Of a stretch of 64,000 bases of DNA, positions 1 through 11,390 are shown piece by piece. The notes under the pieces are model-generated. The model was not told where the DNA came from. It worked only from the letters and a program-made list of their open reading frames with translations, and searched no databases. The stretch's first letter is position 1. Each line of letters begins with the position of its first letter. Source of the DNA: Achromobacter sp. ASV32 (GTDB lineage: Bacteria > Pseudomonadota > Gammaproteobacteria > Burkholderiales > Burkholderiaceae_B); assembly GCF_016428805.1 (NCBI RefSeq), contig NZ_JAELTJ010000001.1:62001-126000 (forward strand), read 5' to 3'. Position numbers and translations under genes: made by a program.

Positions 1-24
1 CATCAAGACCGGGAGATTGCAGGC

Positions 25-52
25 GCGTCGCGTGGCGATTGCCGCGCGACGC
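25..52 (-). terminator. GC-rich hairpin downstream of glpD
   Basis: An 8-bp perfect inverted repeat (GCGTCGCG / CGCGACGC, 12-nt loop) lies about 50 bases past the glpD stop codon. There is no T-run, so it may be a weak or Rho-assisted end, or only GC-rich background. Confidence 0.3.
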
Positions 53-102
53 CCGCGCGCCTGGATCGCTTCAGATGTCGGGGCGCGGGATGGCCGCGCG
101 CA

Positions 103-1707
103 TCACTTCAGCTTGTAATGCGCCGCCACGCCGGCCAGCTCCTGCAGCGTGCGTTGCTGCCAGGCGGCGTCATGGCCCAGTTCCTCGGCCAGGATGCGCG
201 CGACTTCGGGCGCGGCCAGCAGCGCCGCGTCGGCGTCCAGGAACAGCGCGCGGTTGCGCCGCGCCAGCACGTCTTCGGCGCTGCGCGCCAATTCGAAACG
301 GGCCGCGAAGCGTACGTGCGCTTCGGACAGGCCGCTGCTTTTCACCAGCATGCGGTCCGCGCCGGGCAGGGCCTTGAGCGCGGGCAGGTCGCTGCCGTAG
401 TAGCTGTCCGGCGTGCCGGCGTGTTCCTGCGAGGGCGCCAGGCCGTTCGCGCCATGCAGCGCCAGCGACTCGGTGCGGCAACTGGCCTGCGTCAGCAACT
501 GGTGCTGGATCGCGGTGTCCACCACGTCCTGCGCCATGCGGCGGTAGGTGGTCCACTTGCCGCCGGTGACCGTCACCAGGCCGGCCTGCGACACCAGGAT
601 GGTGTGCTCGCGCGACAGCGACTTGGTGGACGCATCACCCGTGGCCTTGACCAGCGGCCGCAGGCCCGCCCAGACGCTGGTGACGTCATCGCGCGTCGGC
701 TTGCGGCTGAGGTAGCGGGCCGCGGTTTGCAGGATGAAGTCCACGTCCTGCGCGCCGGCTTCCGGATCCAGCGGCAGGTCATTGCGCGGCGAATCGGTGG
801 TGCCCACGATGGTGTGGCCGTTCCATGGCACCACGAACAGCACGCGGCCGTCGTCGGTCTTGGGGATCAGGATGGCGCGTTTGCCGGGCAGGAATTCCTG
901 CGGCAGCGTCAGGTGCACGCCCTGGCTGGGCGCCACCATCGTTTGTGCATTCTTGTCTTCCATGCGGCGCACGCTGTCGACCCACACGCCGGTGGCGTTG
1001 ATGACGCAGCGCGCGCGCAGTGTGAAGGTGGCGCCGCCCAGCACGTCCTGCGCGGTCACGCCGTCGACCTTGCCGCCCGTGGTGGTCAGGCCCGTTGCCC
1101 GCACGTAGTTCACCGCCGTGCCGCCCAGGTCGAACAGGGTGCGCATCAGGCTGAGCGCCAGCCGCGCGTCGTCGAACTGGCCGTCGTAGTACAGCACGCC
1201 GCCCTTCAGGCCGCGGCCGTTGACGTTCTCGGCCAGCGTCGGCGCGTTGGCCAGCGTATCGCGGCGCGACAGCCAGCGGCTGGGCGACAGGTTCAGCTTG
1301 CCGGCCAGCATGTCGTACATCTTCAGGCCAATGCCGTAGAAGGGCTGGTCCAGCAGGTTGTAGGCCGGCACCACGAAGCCCAGCGGCCACACCAGGTGCG
1401 GGGCATTGCGGTTGAGCAGGCCGCGTTCGTGCAGCGCCTCGCGCACCAGGCTGATGTTGCCCTGCGCCAGGTAACGCACGCCGCCGTGGACCAGCTTGGT
1501 GGCCTTGCTGGACGTGCCCTTGGCGAAGTCGGCGCCTTCGATCAACAGGGTGCGGTAGCCCCGGCTGGCGGCGTCCACGGCGGTGCCCAGGCCGGTGGCG
1601 CCGCCGCCGATGACGATCACATCCCAGGCGGGCGTGTTGTCCAGTTGCGCCAGCAGGCGGTTGCGGTCGGGCGGGGTGACGGTGGCAGGCGTTTGGTTCA
1701 TATGCAT
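103..1707 (-). CDS. glpD: Aerobic glycerol-3-phosphate dehydrogenase
   Basis: This 534-aa FAD-dependent dehydrogenase oxidises sn-glycerol 3-phosphate to dihydroxyacetone phosphate at the inner membrane and passes electrons to quinone. The N-terminal dinucleotide-binding motif GGGATGLG (about residues 34-41) and the following acidic residue in LLIEGADF mark the FAD fold. SSKATKLVHGGVRYL is typical of GlpD, and the length fits the family (about 500-530 aa). The start chosen is the outermost Met; a second Met lies two codons further in. It lies 59 bases downstream of glpR on the same strand, so the two are probably co-transcribed, opposite the glycerol importer genes. No glycerol kinase gene is present in the window. 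Confidence 0.95.
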   Translation of the reverse strand: MHMNQTPATVTPPDRNRLLAQLDNTPAWDVIVIGGGATGLGTAVDAASRGYRTLLIEGADFAKGTSSKATKLVHGGVRYLAQGNISLVREALHERGLLNRNAPHLVWPLGFVVPAYNLLDQPFYGIGLKMYDMLAGKLNLSPSRWLSRRDTLANAPTLAENVNGRGLKGGVLYYDGQFDDARLALSLMRTLFDLGGTAVNYVRATGLTTTGGKVDGVTAQDVLGGATFTLRARCVINATGVWVDSVRRMEDKNAQTMVAPSQGVHLTLPQEFLPGKRAILIPKTDDGRVLFVVPWNGHTIVGTTDSPRNDLPLDPEAGAQDVDFILQTAARYLSRKPTRDDVTSVWAGLRPLVKATGDASTKSLSREHTILVSQAGLVTVTGGKWTTYRRMAQDVVDTAIQHQLLTQASCRTESLALHGANGLAPSQEHAGTPDSYYGSDLPALKALPGADRMLVKSSGLSEAHVRFAARFELARSAEDVLARRNRALFLDADAALLAAPEVARILAEELGHDAAWQQRTLQELAGVAAHYKLK

Positions 1708-1766
1708 GGTGGCGGCGGGGCCGCTAGGTAATCAGTACGGTGTTTCGTAAGGGGCAGGGCGCCGCG

Positions 1767-2558
1767 TCAGGCGGCGGTCTTGGCCGTGTTCGGTGCGGCG
1801 GCGACCTCGCAGCGCACGCCGGAATCGAGCAGCACCTGGGCCAGCGGTTCCTGCGGATGCGCGTCGGTGAAAAAGCGGTCGATCTGCGAAATGTGCGCCA
1901 GTTCCACCATGGCCTGGCGCTTGAACTTGCTGCTGTCCGCGGCCAGCCAGACCTCGCGCGATTGTTCGATGATGGTGCGGGCCACGCGCACTTCGCGAAA
2001 GTCGTAGTCGCGCAGCGTGCCGTCGGCCTCGATGCCCGAAATGCCGATCAGGCCGATATCGACCTTGAACTGGCGGATGAAATCCATGGTGGCTTCGCCG
2101 ACGATGCCGCGGTCGCGCGAACGCACCACGCCGCCGGCGACGATGACTTCGCAATCGGGGTTGTCCGACAGGATGTCGGCCACGTGCAGGTTGTTGGTGA
2201 TGACGCGCAGGCCGCGGTGGCGCAGCAGGGCGCGCGCGATGGCCTCGGTGGTGGTGCCGATGTTCAGGATCAGCGAACAGCCATCGGGCACCGCACGGGC
2301 CACGGCCTCGGCGATGCGTTGCTTGCCGGCGGCATGCAGCCCCTGGCGCTTGCGATAGGCGATGTTCTCGATGGTCGACGCTTCGATGCGCACGCCGCCG
2401 TGAAAGCGCGACAGCAGGCCGGCTTCGGACAGGATGTTGACGTCGCGCCGCACGGTCTGCAGCGTGACGTCAAAGCGTTTGGCAAGCTCTTCGATCGTGG
2501 CCGAGCCTTGGGCTCGCACCATTTCGATCAACGCGCTTTGTCTGGGATTCAGTGTCAT
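1767..2558 (-). CDS. glpR: DeoR-family repressor of glycerol metabolism (GlpR)
   Basis: This 263-aa protein has an N-terminal DeoR helix-turn-helix (IEELAKRFDVTLQTVRRD, about residues 20-37) and a C-terminal phosphosugar-binding domain with the NIGTTTEAIA loop. In known GlpR proteins that domain senses glycerol 3-phosphate. The start at 2558 (MTLNPRQ) gives a normal family length; the frame stays open upstream, but that part shows no DeoR similarity and would run through the intergenic control region. It is divergent from glpS and precedes glpD, so regulation of both arms of the glycerol regulon is inferred from position. The family is clear; the effector is inferred. Confidence 0.88.
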   Translation of the reverse strand: MTLNPRQSALIEMVRAQGSATIEELAKRFDVTLQTVRRDVNILSEAGLLSRFHGGVRIEASTIENIAYRKRQGLHAAGKQRIAEAVARAVPDGCSLILNIGTTTEAIARALLRHRGLRVITNNLHVADILSDNPDCEVIVAGGVVRSRDRGIVGEATMDFIRQFKVDIGLIGISGIEADGTLRDYDFREVRVARTIIEQSREVWLAADSSKFKRQAMVELAHISQIDRFFTDAHPQEPLAQVLLDSGVRCEVAAAPNTAKTAA

Positions 2559-2577
2559 GTTCGCATCATAAAACAAC

Positions 2578-2653
2578 AAAAGCGAAAAATAATGACGCAC
2601 TGCAAGATTGTTTTTTGTTCGCTTCTTCGGTAAAACGCAAAAAAAACGAAAGC
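2578..2653. promoter_or_regulatory. Divergent glpR/glpS control region with candidate GlpR half-sites
   Basis: This AT-rich spacer contrasts strongly with its GC-rich surroundings. It carries CGAA/TTCG half-sites at about 2583-2586 (CGAA), 2618-2621 and 2626-2629 (TTCG), and 2647-2650 (CGAA). TTCG...CGAA is the core of the E. coli GlpR operator, so these are plausible operators for the adjacent DeoR protein. The assignment is inferred. Confidence 0.45.
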
Positions 2654-2766
2654 TATCTGAAAGAAGAACCTGAAACGGCGCGTTCTTGCGCGCCGCGAGG
2701 GCCGCTGTACCGACATACCGATACCCGATTTGAATAATTGGGGACGTATAAAAGGCAGGAGACCAG

Positions 2767-3852
2767 ATGCAGCTGACCCTGGACAGGATAGGTTTGCGAG
2801 CCGGCTCGCAGACGCACCTGTATCCGATGACCCTGGCCCCGGTGCCGGGCGCCATGACCGTGCTGCTGGGGGCGACCCTGGCGGGCAAGACATCGCTGAT
2901 GCGCATCATGGCCGGATTGGACCGGCCCACGGAAGGCCGGGTACTGGCCGACGGGGCGGACGTGACCGGCGTGCCGGTGCGCCAGCGCAACGTCGCCATG
3001 GTCTACCAGCAATTCATCAACTATCCGTCCATGACGGTGTTCGACAATATTGCTTCGCCGCTCAAGCTGCGCGGCGCGGACGGCATTGCCGACAAGGTGG
3101 GCGCCATGGCGGCGCGCCTGCACATCGACCACCTGCTGGCCCGCTACCCATCCGAGCTGTCCGGCGGCCAGCAGCAGCGGGTGGCGCTGGCGCGGGCCCT
3201 GGCCAAGGATGCGCCGCTGATCCTGCTGGACGAACCCCTGGTCAACCTGGACTACAAGCTGCGCGAAGAGCTGCGCGACGAGCTGTCAGCGCTATTCGCG
3301 CAGGGCCGGTCCACGGTGATCTACGCCACCACCGAGCCGGGCGAGGCCCTGTTGCTCGGCGGCCACACCGCGGTGCTGGACGCGGGCGAACTGCTGCAAT
3401 ACGGCCCCACCGCCGAGGTCTTTCATCGTCCCAACTCCATCCGCGTGGCGCGCGCCTTCAGCGACCCGCCCATGAACCTGTTCGCCGCGCGCCGCAGCCA
3501 GGGCGGGTTCTCGCTGCAAGGCGGCATTGCGGTAGACCGGCAGTTGCCCCCGGGCGACGGCGCCGAGCTCACTGCCGGCTTGCGGGCCGGCGCGCTGGAC
3601 GTCGCACCGCGCCCCGGCCATATCGGCTTGGACGGCGTGGTCAAGCTGGCCGAGATCTCCGGGTCCGATACCTTCGTGCATGCGCAGACCGCCGCCGGTG
3701 ATGTGGTCGCGCAACTGCCCGGGGTGCATCGCTACACCCTGGATCAGCGACTGACGCTGTACTTCGACCCGGCGCAAACCTACGCGTTTGGCGGCGACGG
3801 GGCCTTGCTGGCCGCGCCTGCACGCCGCGCCGCCGCGCAAGGGGCTGTCTGA
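2767..3852 (+). CDS. glpS: Glycerol ABC transporter ATP-binding protein GlpS
   Basis: This 361-aa ATPase is the first of two nucleotide-binding subunits of the GlpSTPQV-type glycerol importer. Walker A reads GATLAGKTS (about residues 35-43), the signature LSGGQQQ is at about 131-137, and Walker B LILLDEP at about 151-157. A C-terminal MalK/UgpC-like regulatory region follows. The start is backed by an AGGAGA ribosome site about 7 bases upstream. The stop overlaps the next ATG by one base, so translation is probably coupled. Assignment to GlpS rests on ORF order (S-T-P-Q-U-V) beside glpD and glpR. Confidence 0.88.
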   Translation: MQLTLDRIGLRAGSQTHLYPMTLAPVPGAMTVLLGATLAGKTSLMRIMAGLDRPTEGRVLADGADVTGVPVRQRNVAMVYQQFINYPSMTVFDNIASPLKLRGADGIADKVGAMAARLHIDHLLARYPSELSGGQQQRVALARALAKDAPLILLDEPLVNLDYKLREELRDELSALFAQGRSTVIYATTEPGEALLLGGHTAVLDAGELLQYGPTAEVFHRPNSIRVARAFSDPPMNLFAARRSQGGFSLQGGIAVDRQLPPGDGAELTAGLRAGALDVAPRPGHIGLDGVVKLAEISGSDTFVHAQTAAGDVVAQLPGVHRYTLDQRLTLYFDPAQTYAFGGDGALLAAPARRAAAQGAV

Positions 3853-4936
3853 TGGCACAGATCGAGCTGGACCTGTCCCATTCTTACGTCGCCCATCCTC
3901 GGGCCGACGAAGACTACGCGCTTCTGCCGCTGAAATTCACCTTCCGCGACGGCGGGGCCTATGCCTTGCTGGGGCCGTCGGGCTGCGGCAAGACCACCTT
4001 GCTGAACTGCGTCTCGGGCCTGCTGCGCCCCTCGCATGGCCGTATCCTGTTCGACGGCCAGGACGTCACCGGCAAGACCCCGCAGGCACGCAATATTGCC
4101 CAGGTGTTCCAGTTTCCGGTGGTGTACGACACCATGACCGTGGCCGAGAACCTGGCCTTTCCGCTGCGCAATCGCGGCGTGCCGCCCGGGCGCATCCGCG
4201 AACGCGTCGGCCGCATCGCCGAAATGCTGGAGATGTCGCACGTGCTGGACCGCCGCGCCAGCGGCCTGACCGCCGACGCCAAACAGAAGATCTCGCTGGG
4301 CCGCGGGCTGGTGCGCAATGACGTGTCGGCCATTCTGTTCGACGAACCGCTCACCGTCATCGATCCGCAGCTCAAATGGGAACTGCGCCGCAAACTCAAG
4401 GAAATCCACCACGAGTTCAAGCTGACGCTGATCTACGTCACCCATGACCAGACCGAGGCGCTGACCTTCGCCGACCAGGTCATGGTGATGGCACGTGGAC
4501 GCGCCGTCCAGGTGGGCAGCGCCGACGACCTGTTCGAGCGTCCGGCCCATACCTTCGTGGGCCACTTCATCGGCTCGCCCGGCATGAATTTCCTGCCGGC
4601 CGAATGGCGCGACGGCGCGTTGCGGGTAGGGCAGTACCGCGTGGACGGCGTGTCCGACGCCCTGGCCGCCAAGCTGGCCCACGCTGGCCCGGTCAAGCTG
4701 GGCGTGCGGCCGGAGTACCTGCGCTTGACCGACGCCCGGACGCCCGGCGCCATCCCCGTGCGCGTCGACCGGGTGCAGGACGTGGGCACCTACACGCTGC
4801 TGGTGGCCGATTTCGAGGGCACGCCGCTGCGGGCGCGCCTGGGCGCCGACGCCACGGCCATGGCGGCCGGCGCCACCGTATGGCTGTCGGCCCTGAATCC
4901 GCACACCTGCTTTTACCGCGACGAGGAACTGATCCG

Positions 4937-4940
<4 letters not shown>
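3852..4940 (+). CDS. glpT: Glycerol ABC transporter ATP-binding protein GlpT
   Basis: This 362-aa second ATPase of the importer has a canonical Walker A (GPSGCGKTT, about residues 41-49) and Walker B (ILFDEP, about 161-166). The ABC signature is degenerate: where LSGGQ is expected, the sequence is SGLTADAKQKISLGRG (about 137-152). With GlpS, which keeps LSGGQ, this suggests one canonical and one impaired ATP site in the heterodimer. A C-terminal OB-fold-like region follows, as in MalK relatives. It overlaps glpS by one base and the permease gene by four (ATGA). This GlpT is unrelated to the E. coli glycerol-3-phosphate antiporter of the same name. Confidence 0.86.
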
Positions 4941-5819
<879 letters not shown>

Positions 5820-5827
<8 letters not shown>

Positions 5828-6632
5828 CCCCTCCACCTGGTGGCGCGGCGCCTTCCTGGCGCTGTACCTCGTGTTCGCCATCCTGCCGCTGTACTGGATG
5901 CTGAACATGTCGTTCAAGACCAATACCGAAATCGTCAGCACGCTGACCCTGTGGCCGCAGGATTTCACGCTGGAGCACTACCGCACCATCTTCACCGACC
6001 CTGCCTGGTATTCCGGCTACATCAATTCGCTGATTTACGTGGTCATCAACACCGTGATCTCGCTGGCGGTGGCGTTGCCCGCGGCCTACGCGTTCTCGCG
6101 CTACCGCTTCATCGGTGACAAGCACGTGTTCTTCTGGCTGCTGACCAACCGCATGACGCCGCCGGCCGTGTTCCTGCTGCCGTTCTTCCAGCTGTACAGC
6201 TCGTTCGGGCTGATGGACACCCACCTGGCCGTGGCGCTGGCGCACCTGGTGTTCAACGTGCCGCTGGCCGTCTGGATTCTCGAAGGCTTCATGTCCGGCG
6301 TGCCGCGCGAAATCGACGAAACCGCGTATGTGGACGGCTACTCGTTCCCGCGCTTTTTTCTGACGATCTTCCTGCCGCTGATCAAGTCCGGCGTCGGCGT
6401 GGCGGCGTTCTTCTGCTTCATGTTCAGCTGGGTCGAACTGCTGCTGGCCCGCACGCTCACGTCCGTGAACGCCAAGCCTATCGTTGCCACCATGACCCGC
6501 ACCGTTTCGGCCTCGGGTATGGACTGGGGCGTGCTGGCGGCGGCCGGCGTGCTGACCATCGTGCCTGGCGGCATCGTCATCTGGTTCGTGCGGCACTACA
6601 TCGCGAAGGGTTTCGCGATGGGCCGGGTCTAA
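5820..6632 (+). CDS. glpQ: Glycerol ABC transporter permease GlpQ
   Basis: This 270-aa permease of the MalG/UgpE type starts within the last codons of glpP (8-base overlap). Hydrophobic segments include the N-terminal AFLALYLVFAILPLYWML stretch. The EAA loop is EIDETAYVDGYSFPRFF, about two-thirds through. The start MRNPSTWW was preferred to Met codons further upstream because it gives the usual 270-aa length and a lysine-free amphipathic start just before the first membrane helix. It is the second half of the channel with GlpP and is not a glycerophosphodiester phosphodiesterase. Confidence 0.87.
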
Positions 6633-6643
6633 GGGGGGCAGAC

Positions 6644-6952
6644 ATGTTCAGCTGGATGGTATGGACCACGCCGGTCGCCGTGTTCTTTTCCTGCATCGTC
6701 CTGATGCTGATCGGCATGACAGTCTGGGAATTGAAATCGCCCACGGTCGAGCGCAAGGGTTTCCTGCCGCTGCGCACCACGCGGGGCGACCGCCTGTTCA
6801 TCGGCTTGATGGCCGCGGCCTGGCTCAACCTGGCGTTCCTGGGGCTGGGACAGAAGGCGGTGCAATGGTTTTCGCTGGACGAGCCGCCATCGGTGTGGAT
6901 CAGCTTCGTGCTGTCCATGCTGCTGCTGGCTTTGATCATGAGAAAAGGCTGA
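6644..6952 (+). CDS. glpU: Small membrane protein GlpU (DUF2160)
   Basis: This 102-aa protein has about three hydrophobic segments: WMVWTTPVAVFFSCIVLMLI at the start, one near residues 50-65 (FIGLMAAAWLNLAFLGLG), and one at the C-terminus (WISFVLSMLLLALIM). It matches the DUF2160 family found inside glycerol ABC operons as GlpU. Its molecular role in transport is not established. It sits 11 bases after glpQ, and a GGGG-rich ribosome site precedes the ATG. Confidence 0.82.
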   Translation: MFSWMVWTTPVAVFFSCIVLMLIGMTVWELKSPTVERKGFLPLRTTRGDRLFIGLMAAAWLNLAFLGLGQKAVQWFSLDEPPSVWISFVLSMLLLALIMRKG

Positions 6953-7066
6953 ACGGGGCAACAGAACCCCGCGCGATATCAGTGGTTTGGAAGGACTATC
7001 GGCCAGCGTCTTCCCCGGCCAGCGGTCCGCAGCAAGATACGGGAAGACTTATCGAGGAGACAGGTC

Positions 7067-8797
<1,731 letters not shown>

Positions 8798-8823
8798 AAG
8801 GCCTGCGCGAGCGGCATCAACGA

Positions 8824-8854
8824 AGCGCCACGGCACCTCCGTGGCGCTTTTTTT
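8824..8854 (+). terminator. Rho-independent terminator of the glycerol importer operon
   Basis: A perfect 10-bp stem (AGCGCCACGG / CCGTGGCGCT) with a 5-nt loop is followed by six or seven T residues, 26 bases after the glpV stop. Confidence 0.92.
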
Positions 8855-8952
8855 ACGTCAAAAACGTAATCTCCCTATCCGCTTTCTGTCTGCGTCACCT
8901 TCCTAGAATGAATCCCGTGCAGTCCCCAACTTGATATCTAGGAGTGTGAAGC

Positions 8953-9273
8953 ATGCAGATTCTTCGTAAAACCGCATTGGTCCTGGCCCTGACGGCGGGC
9001 GTTTCCGGCACCGCGCTGGCGCAACAGGTGGCATCGGCCGGCGCGCCGGCCACCGCGTTGACCAGCCCCTACGGCCAGTCGCTGACGCGTGCCGAAGTGC
9101 TGGCGGACCTGGCATTGTGGAAGCGGGCAGGGGTGGACAAGTTCTGGCGCGGCGAAGCCACGCCGGACATCTACAGCCGCGAATACAAGGCCGCGTTCTC
9201 GGAGTATGTGCGGCTGCGCTCGGGCCCTGACTACCAGGCCGAAGTCCAGCGCCAGAACGACGCGCGCCGCTAA
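8953..9273 (+). CDS. Small exported DUF4148 protein
   Basis: This 106-aa protein has a clear signal peptide (MQILRKTALVLALTAGV then ALAQQ, cleavage about residue 24). Its mature part begins with the conserved pattern SLTRAEVLADLALWKRAGVD. That pattern is typical of DUF4148, a family expanded in Burkholderiales, often transcriptionally responsive and of unknown function. An AGGAGTG ribosome site precedes the ATG. It stands alone after the glycerol terminator. Periplasmic location is inferred from the signal sequence. Confidence 0.78.
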   Translation: MQILRKTALVLALTAGVSGTALAQQVASAGAPATALTSPYGQSLTRAEVLADLALWKRAGVDKFWRGEATPDIYSREYKAAFSEYVRLRSGPDYQAEVQRQNDARR

Positions 9274-9303
9274 GCGCGCAGGCGGCCTACAGGACACCGC
9301 GGC

Positions 9304-9666
9304 ATGGGCCACGTGATGCTTACCGGTGCTCCCGAGTCCGGCGACAGGTTGCAGTTCGCGGACCTGGAGCTGGACTTGCTGCGCTATCGCGCCTATCGCG
9401 ATGGCCAGATGCTGATGCTGACGCCCAAGGAATTCGGGCTGCTGGCCTTGCTGATGGGCAGCCCGGGCGCCGTGTTCACCAGCTGGCAGTTGGCCGAGCA
9501 GGTCTGGAAGACCCAGGCCAGGACCCCGGGGCCCGAGCACGTCAAGTGCCAGGCGGTTGCCATCGCCATGCGCCGGCTGCGCAAGAAGGTGGACGGCGGT
9601 AGCCGGCCGCGCTTGCTGCACGTGATCCGCGGCGGCAGCTTCATGCTGGCGGCGGGGCCGCTGTGA
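9304..9666 (+). CDS. Stand-alone OmpR-type winged-helix DNA-binding protein
   Basis: This 120-aa protein consists almost entirely of a Trans_reg_C winged helix. LQFADLELDLLRYRAYRDGQ starts the N-terminal sheet, LTPKEFGLLALLM is the classic OmpR/PhoB helix, and HVKCQAVAIAMRRLRKKV is the recognition-helix region, followed by the wing IRGGSFML. No receiver domain, transmembrane segment or sensor is attached, and no open receiver-encoding frame lies upstream, so phosphorylation control is not evident. It lies 30 bases after the DUF4148 gene. Targets are unknown. Confidence 0.72.
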   Translation: MGHVMLTGAPESGDRLQFADLELDLLRYRAYRDGQMLMLTPKEFGLLALLMGSPGAVFTSWQLAEQVWKTQARTPGPEHVKCQAVAIAMRRLRKKVDGGSRPRLLHVIRGGSFMLAAGPL

Positions 9667-9701
9667 CGGCGAGGGCGTAGTACAGGCACTGGCCACGCGC
9701 T

Positions 9702-10208
9702 TCACGGGTGCGCTCGTTTACGGCCGGGCGGTTCGCGGCCTTGGCAGACCACGCGGCCATCGGCTGCTGCCAAGGCCGCCAGCGTTTCCGCCTGCCAGGC
9801 AAATTCGATGTTGAACGAGTCCGGGTCGGAGATCGCGCCATAGCCGCCTTGGCCGTACACCGCGGCATAGGCGGCGTATTCCGCCGCCCGCAGCGCCTTG
9901 CCGGCCAGCGCGCTGGCCACCGCATAGGTCGCGGACACGGCGGCGTGGCCGCAGCCGTCGATGGACGTCGAGCCGTGGTGATGGTTGGCGAGGCGCGCCG
10001 CGGCAACGGCCGCGTCGGTCAACTGCTGGCGGCTGGCCTGCCTGTCCAGATACCGTTCCAGCGTCTCCAGGCAGGCAATGGCTTGCGGATCTTCCAGCAG
10101 ATGCTCGACCCGCCGAGTGCAGGCGTGGGCAAAGGCCAGGCGCAGCGGCTCATGGTTTGCGGCATTTAAGTCAAGCTGCGCGGCCAGGCGTTCCAATGCG
10201 GTGTTCAT
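9702..10208 (-). CDS. Imm5-like putative immunity protein
   Basis: This 168-aa, Ala-rich, all-helical-looking protein contains an HHHGST run followed by GCGHAAVSATYAVASALAGK and KALRAAEYAAYAA. The GHA...A..YA pattern resembles the Imm5 group of predicted bacterial immunity proteins; the match is by eye. The start at 10208 is supported by a strong GGAGGAGA ribosome site about 10 bases upstream. No cognate polymorphic toxin is encoded nearby, so an immunity role is speculative. It converges with the winged-helix gene. Confidence 0.55.
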   Translation of the reverse strand: MNTALERLAAQLDLNAANHEPLRLAFAHACTRRVEHLLEDPQAIACLETLERYLDRQASRQQLTDAAVAAARLANHHHGSTSIDGCGHAAVSATYAVASALAGKALRAAEYAAYAAVYGQGGYGAISDPDSFNIEFAWQAETLAALAAADGRVVCQGREPPGRKRAHP

Positions 10209-10630
10209 GATGGGGTCTCCTCCTTGCGGGGTGTGCGATGGCGCCGGCGCCGGATAGAAAGCATGGGTTGCCGGCCCACGGCCTTGACGGCGGCGATGCA
10301 TCGTTTTTACGCTCGGACGGCAGACCAGGGAAATGAAATAAATTCCTCGATTGATGCAAAAAATCCATCAAAACTTCCGCCGAAACCCTGCGCGCAAGCG
10401 CAAGCCTTGTCAGCGATGAGTTTCCCGAGATCCTGTGGGTGAACGGAGCCTTGGCATCCCTGACGCACCCGACCGAGCATGCCGTAAACAAAGGCTCCAG
10501 TTTCGGCATATACCGTTTGTTGCCCGCTTTGCTGGGCATTGAGGAAGTGTAGGAACGGGTCACCGCCGCGTCACGACAAAGCAGCCGCCAGACGATATAG
10601 TCTGGGAATTCCGTCGACTCAGGTGCCTCC
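10209..10630. other. Intergenic stretch with a possible gene remnant
   Basis: These 422 bases separate the divergent Imm5-like and DUF1963-like genes. An AT-rich patch lies at about 10330-10380 and could carry promoters for both sides. A plus-strand frame of 65 codons from 10355 to the TAG at 10550-10552 (ending FGIYRLLPALLGIEEV) is open but has no usable start codon, because a TGA directly precedes it. It could be the tail of a decayed gene or chance. No other feature was recognised. Confidence 0.35.
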
Positions 10631-11332
10631 ATGAAAAGCCATTACCCCACGTATTGCGCCGGTGCGGCGCCGGGTCTCGTCCATAAGCTGGGCGGTCTGC
10701 CTTGGGGCCTGCCGATCGCGCATTGGCCGATGTGCAAGGAATGCGGCCGGGCAATGAGCTTTCTCGCCCAGGTGCCCGGGCAGTCCGCGGATGAAAACGC
10801 GCCTGACCTGCCGATCCCGGCGGGCGAAGTGCTGTTCGCCTTCAAGTGCGAATGGGACAGCGTCTGCAGCTTTTGGGAAAGCGACGGTGGCGCCAACGCG
10901 GTCTTCAGCCTGCCGCGCACGGCGCTGGGCGACGGCCTGACGGCGCCGCCGGAGCATGCCGAAGATGGTTTCCCCGAACTCATTCCCGAACTCGGCGTGG
11001 CCCATTGGCGCATAGACGACGACGGCGCGGCTGCCGAGCTGGAAGCCGACTTCTACGACTACGGCCGCCACGGCGACCTGCCCGACGAGATCGCGCACCC
11101 CCACGACTGGGCCACAGAATGGCGCACCAAGTTCAGCGGCGTGCCTTACTGGACCGCAAACGGCGCGCAAGGCGTGCCGCCCGGCCGATTGCTGCTGCAG
11201 ATCGACAATTGCGTGCCGATGCAAGAGGGCGGCTATTCGGAAGTGGCGAACTTCTGCTCGGACGGCACGGCCTACATCTTCATCGACAACGCACAGACGC
11301 CGCCCGGCTATTCGATGCTCATCAACCGCTGA
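10631..11332 (+). CDS. DUF1963/YwqG-like zinc-ribbon protein
   Basis: This 233-aa protein has the motif KLGGLPWGLP then WPMCKECGRAMSFLAQ (about residues 17-45), matching the GGxPxW...PxCxxCGxxMxFxxQ core of DUF1963/YwqG-like proteins. A second conserved block, LLLQIDNCVPMQEG, lies near residues 195-208. The CxxC pair suggests a metal-binding knuckle. Members occur as predicted immunity or cytoplasmic proteins of unknown activity. The C-terminal zinc region of the gene product at 15808-17193 carries the same core motif, so the two are probably distant paralogues. Confidence 0.6.
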   Translation: MKSHYPTYCAGAAPGLVHKLGGLPWGLPIAHWPMCKECGRAMSFLAQVPGQSADENAPDLPIPAGEVLFAFKCEWDSVCSFWESDGGANAVFSLPRTALGDGLTAPPEHAEDGFPELIPELGVAHWRIDDDGAAAELEADFYDYGRHGDLPDEIAHPHDWATEWRTKFSGVPYWTANGAQGVPPGRLLLQIDNCVPMQEGGYSEVANFCSDGTAYIFIDNAQTPPGYSMLINR

Positions 11333-11390
11333 ATGCTGACAAGGCACGGCCAAGGACGCCCTGGATGCCCGCATTTTCACGAGGCTGGAC

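Noticed and set aside
118-1731. Long open frame antisense to glpD
   Set aside because: It mirrors the real gene in GC-rich DNA; the product is rich in His, Gln, Arg and Val with no domain, while glpD on the other strand is unambiguous.
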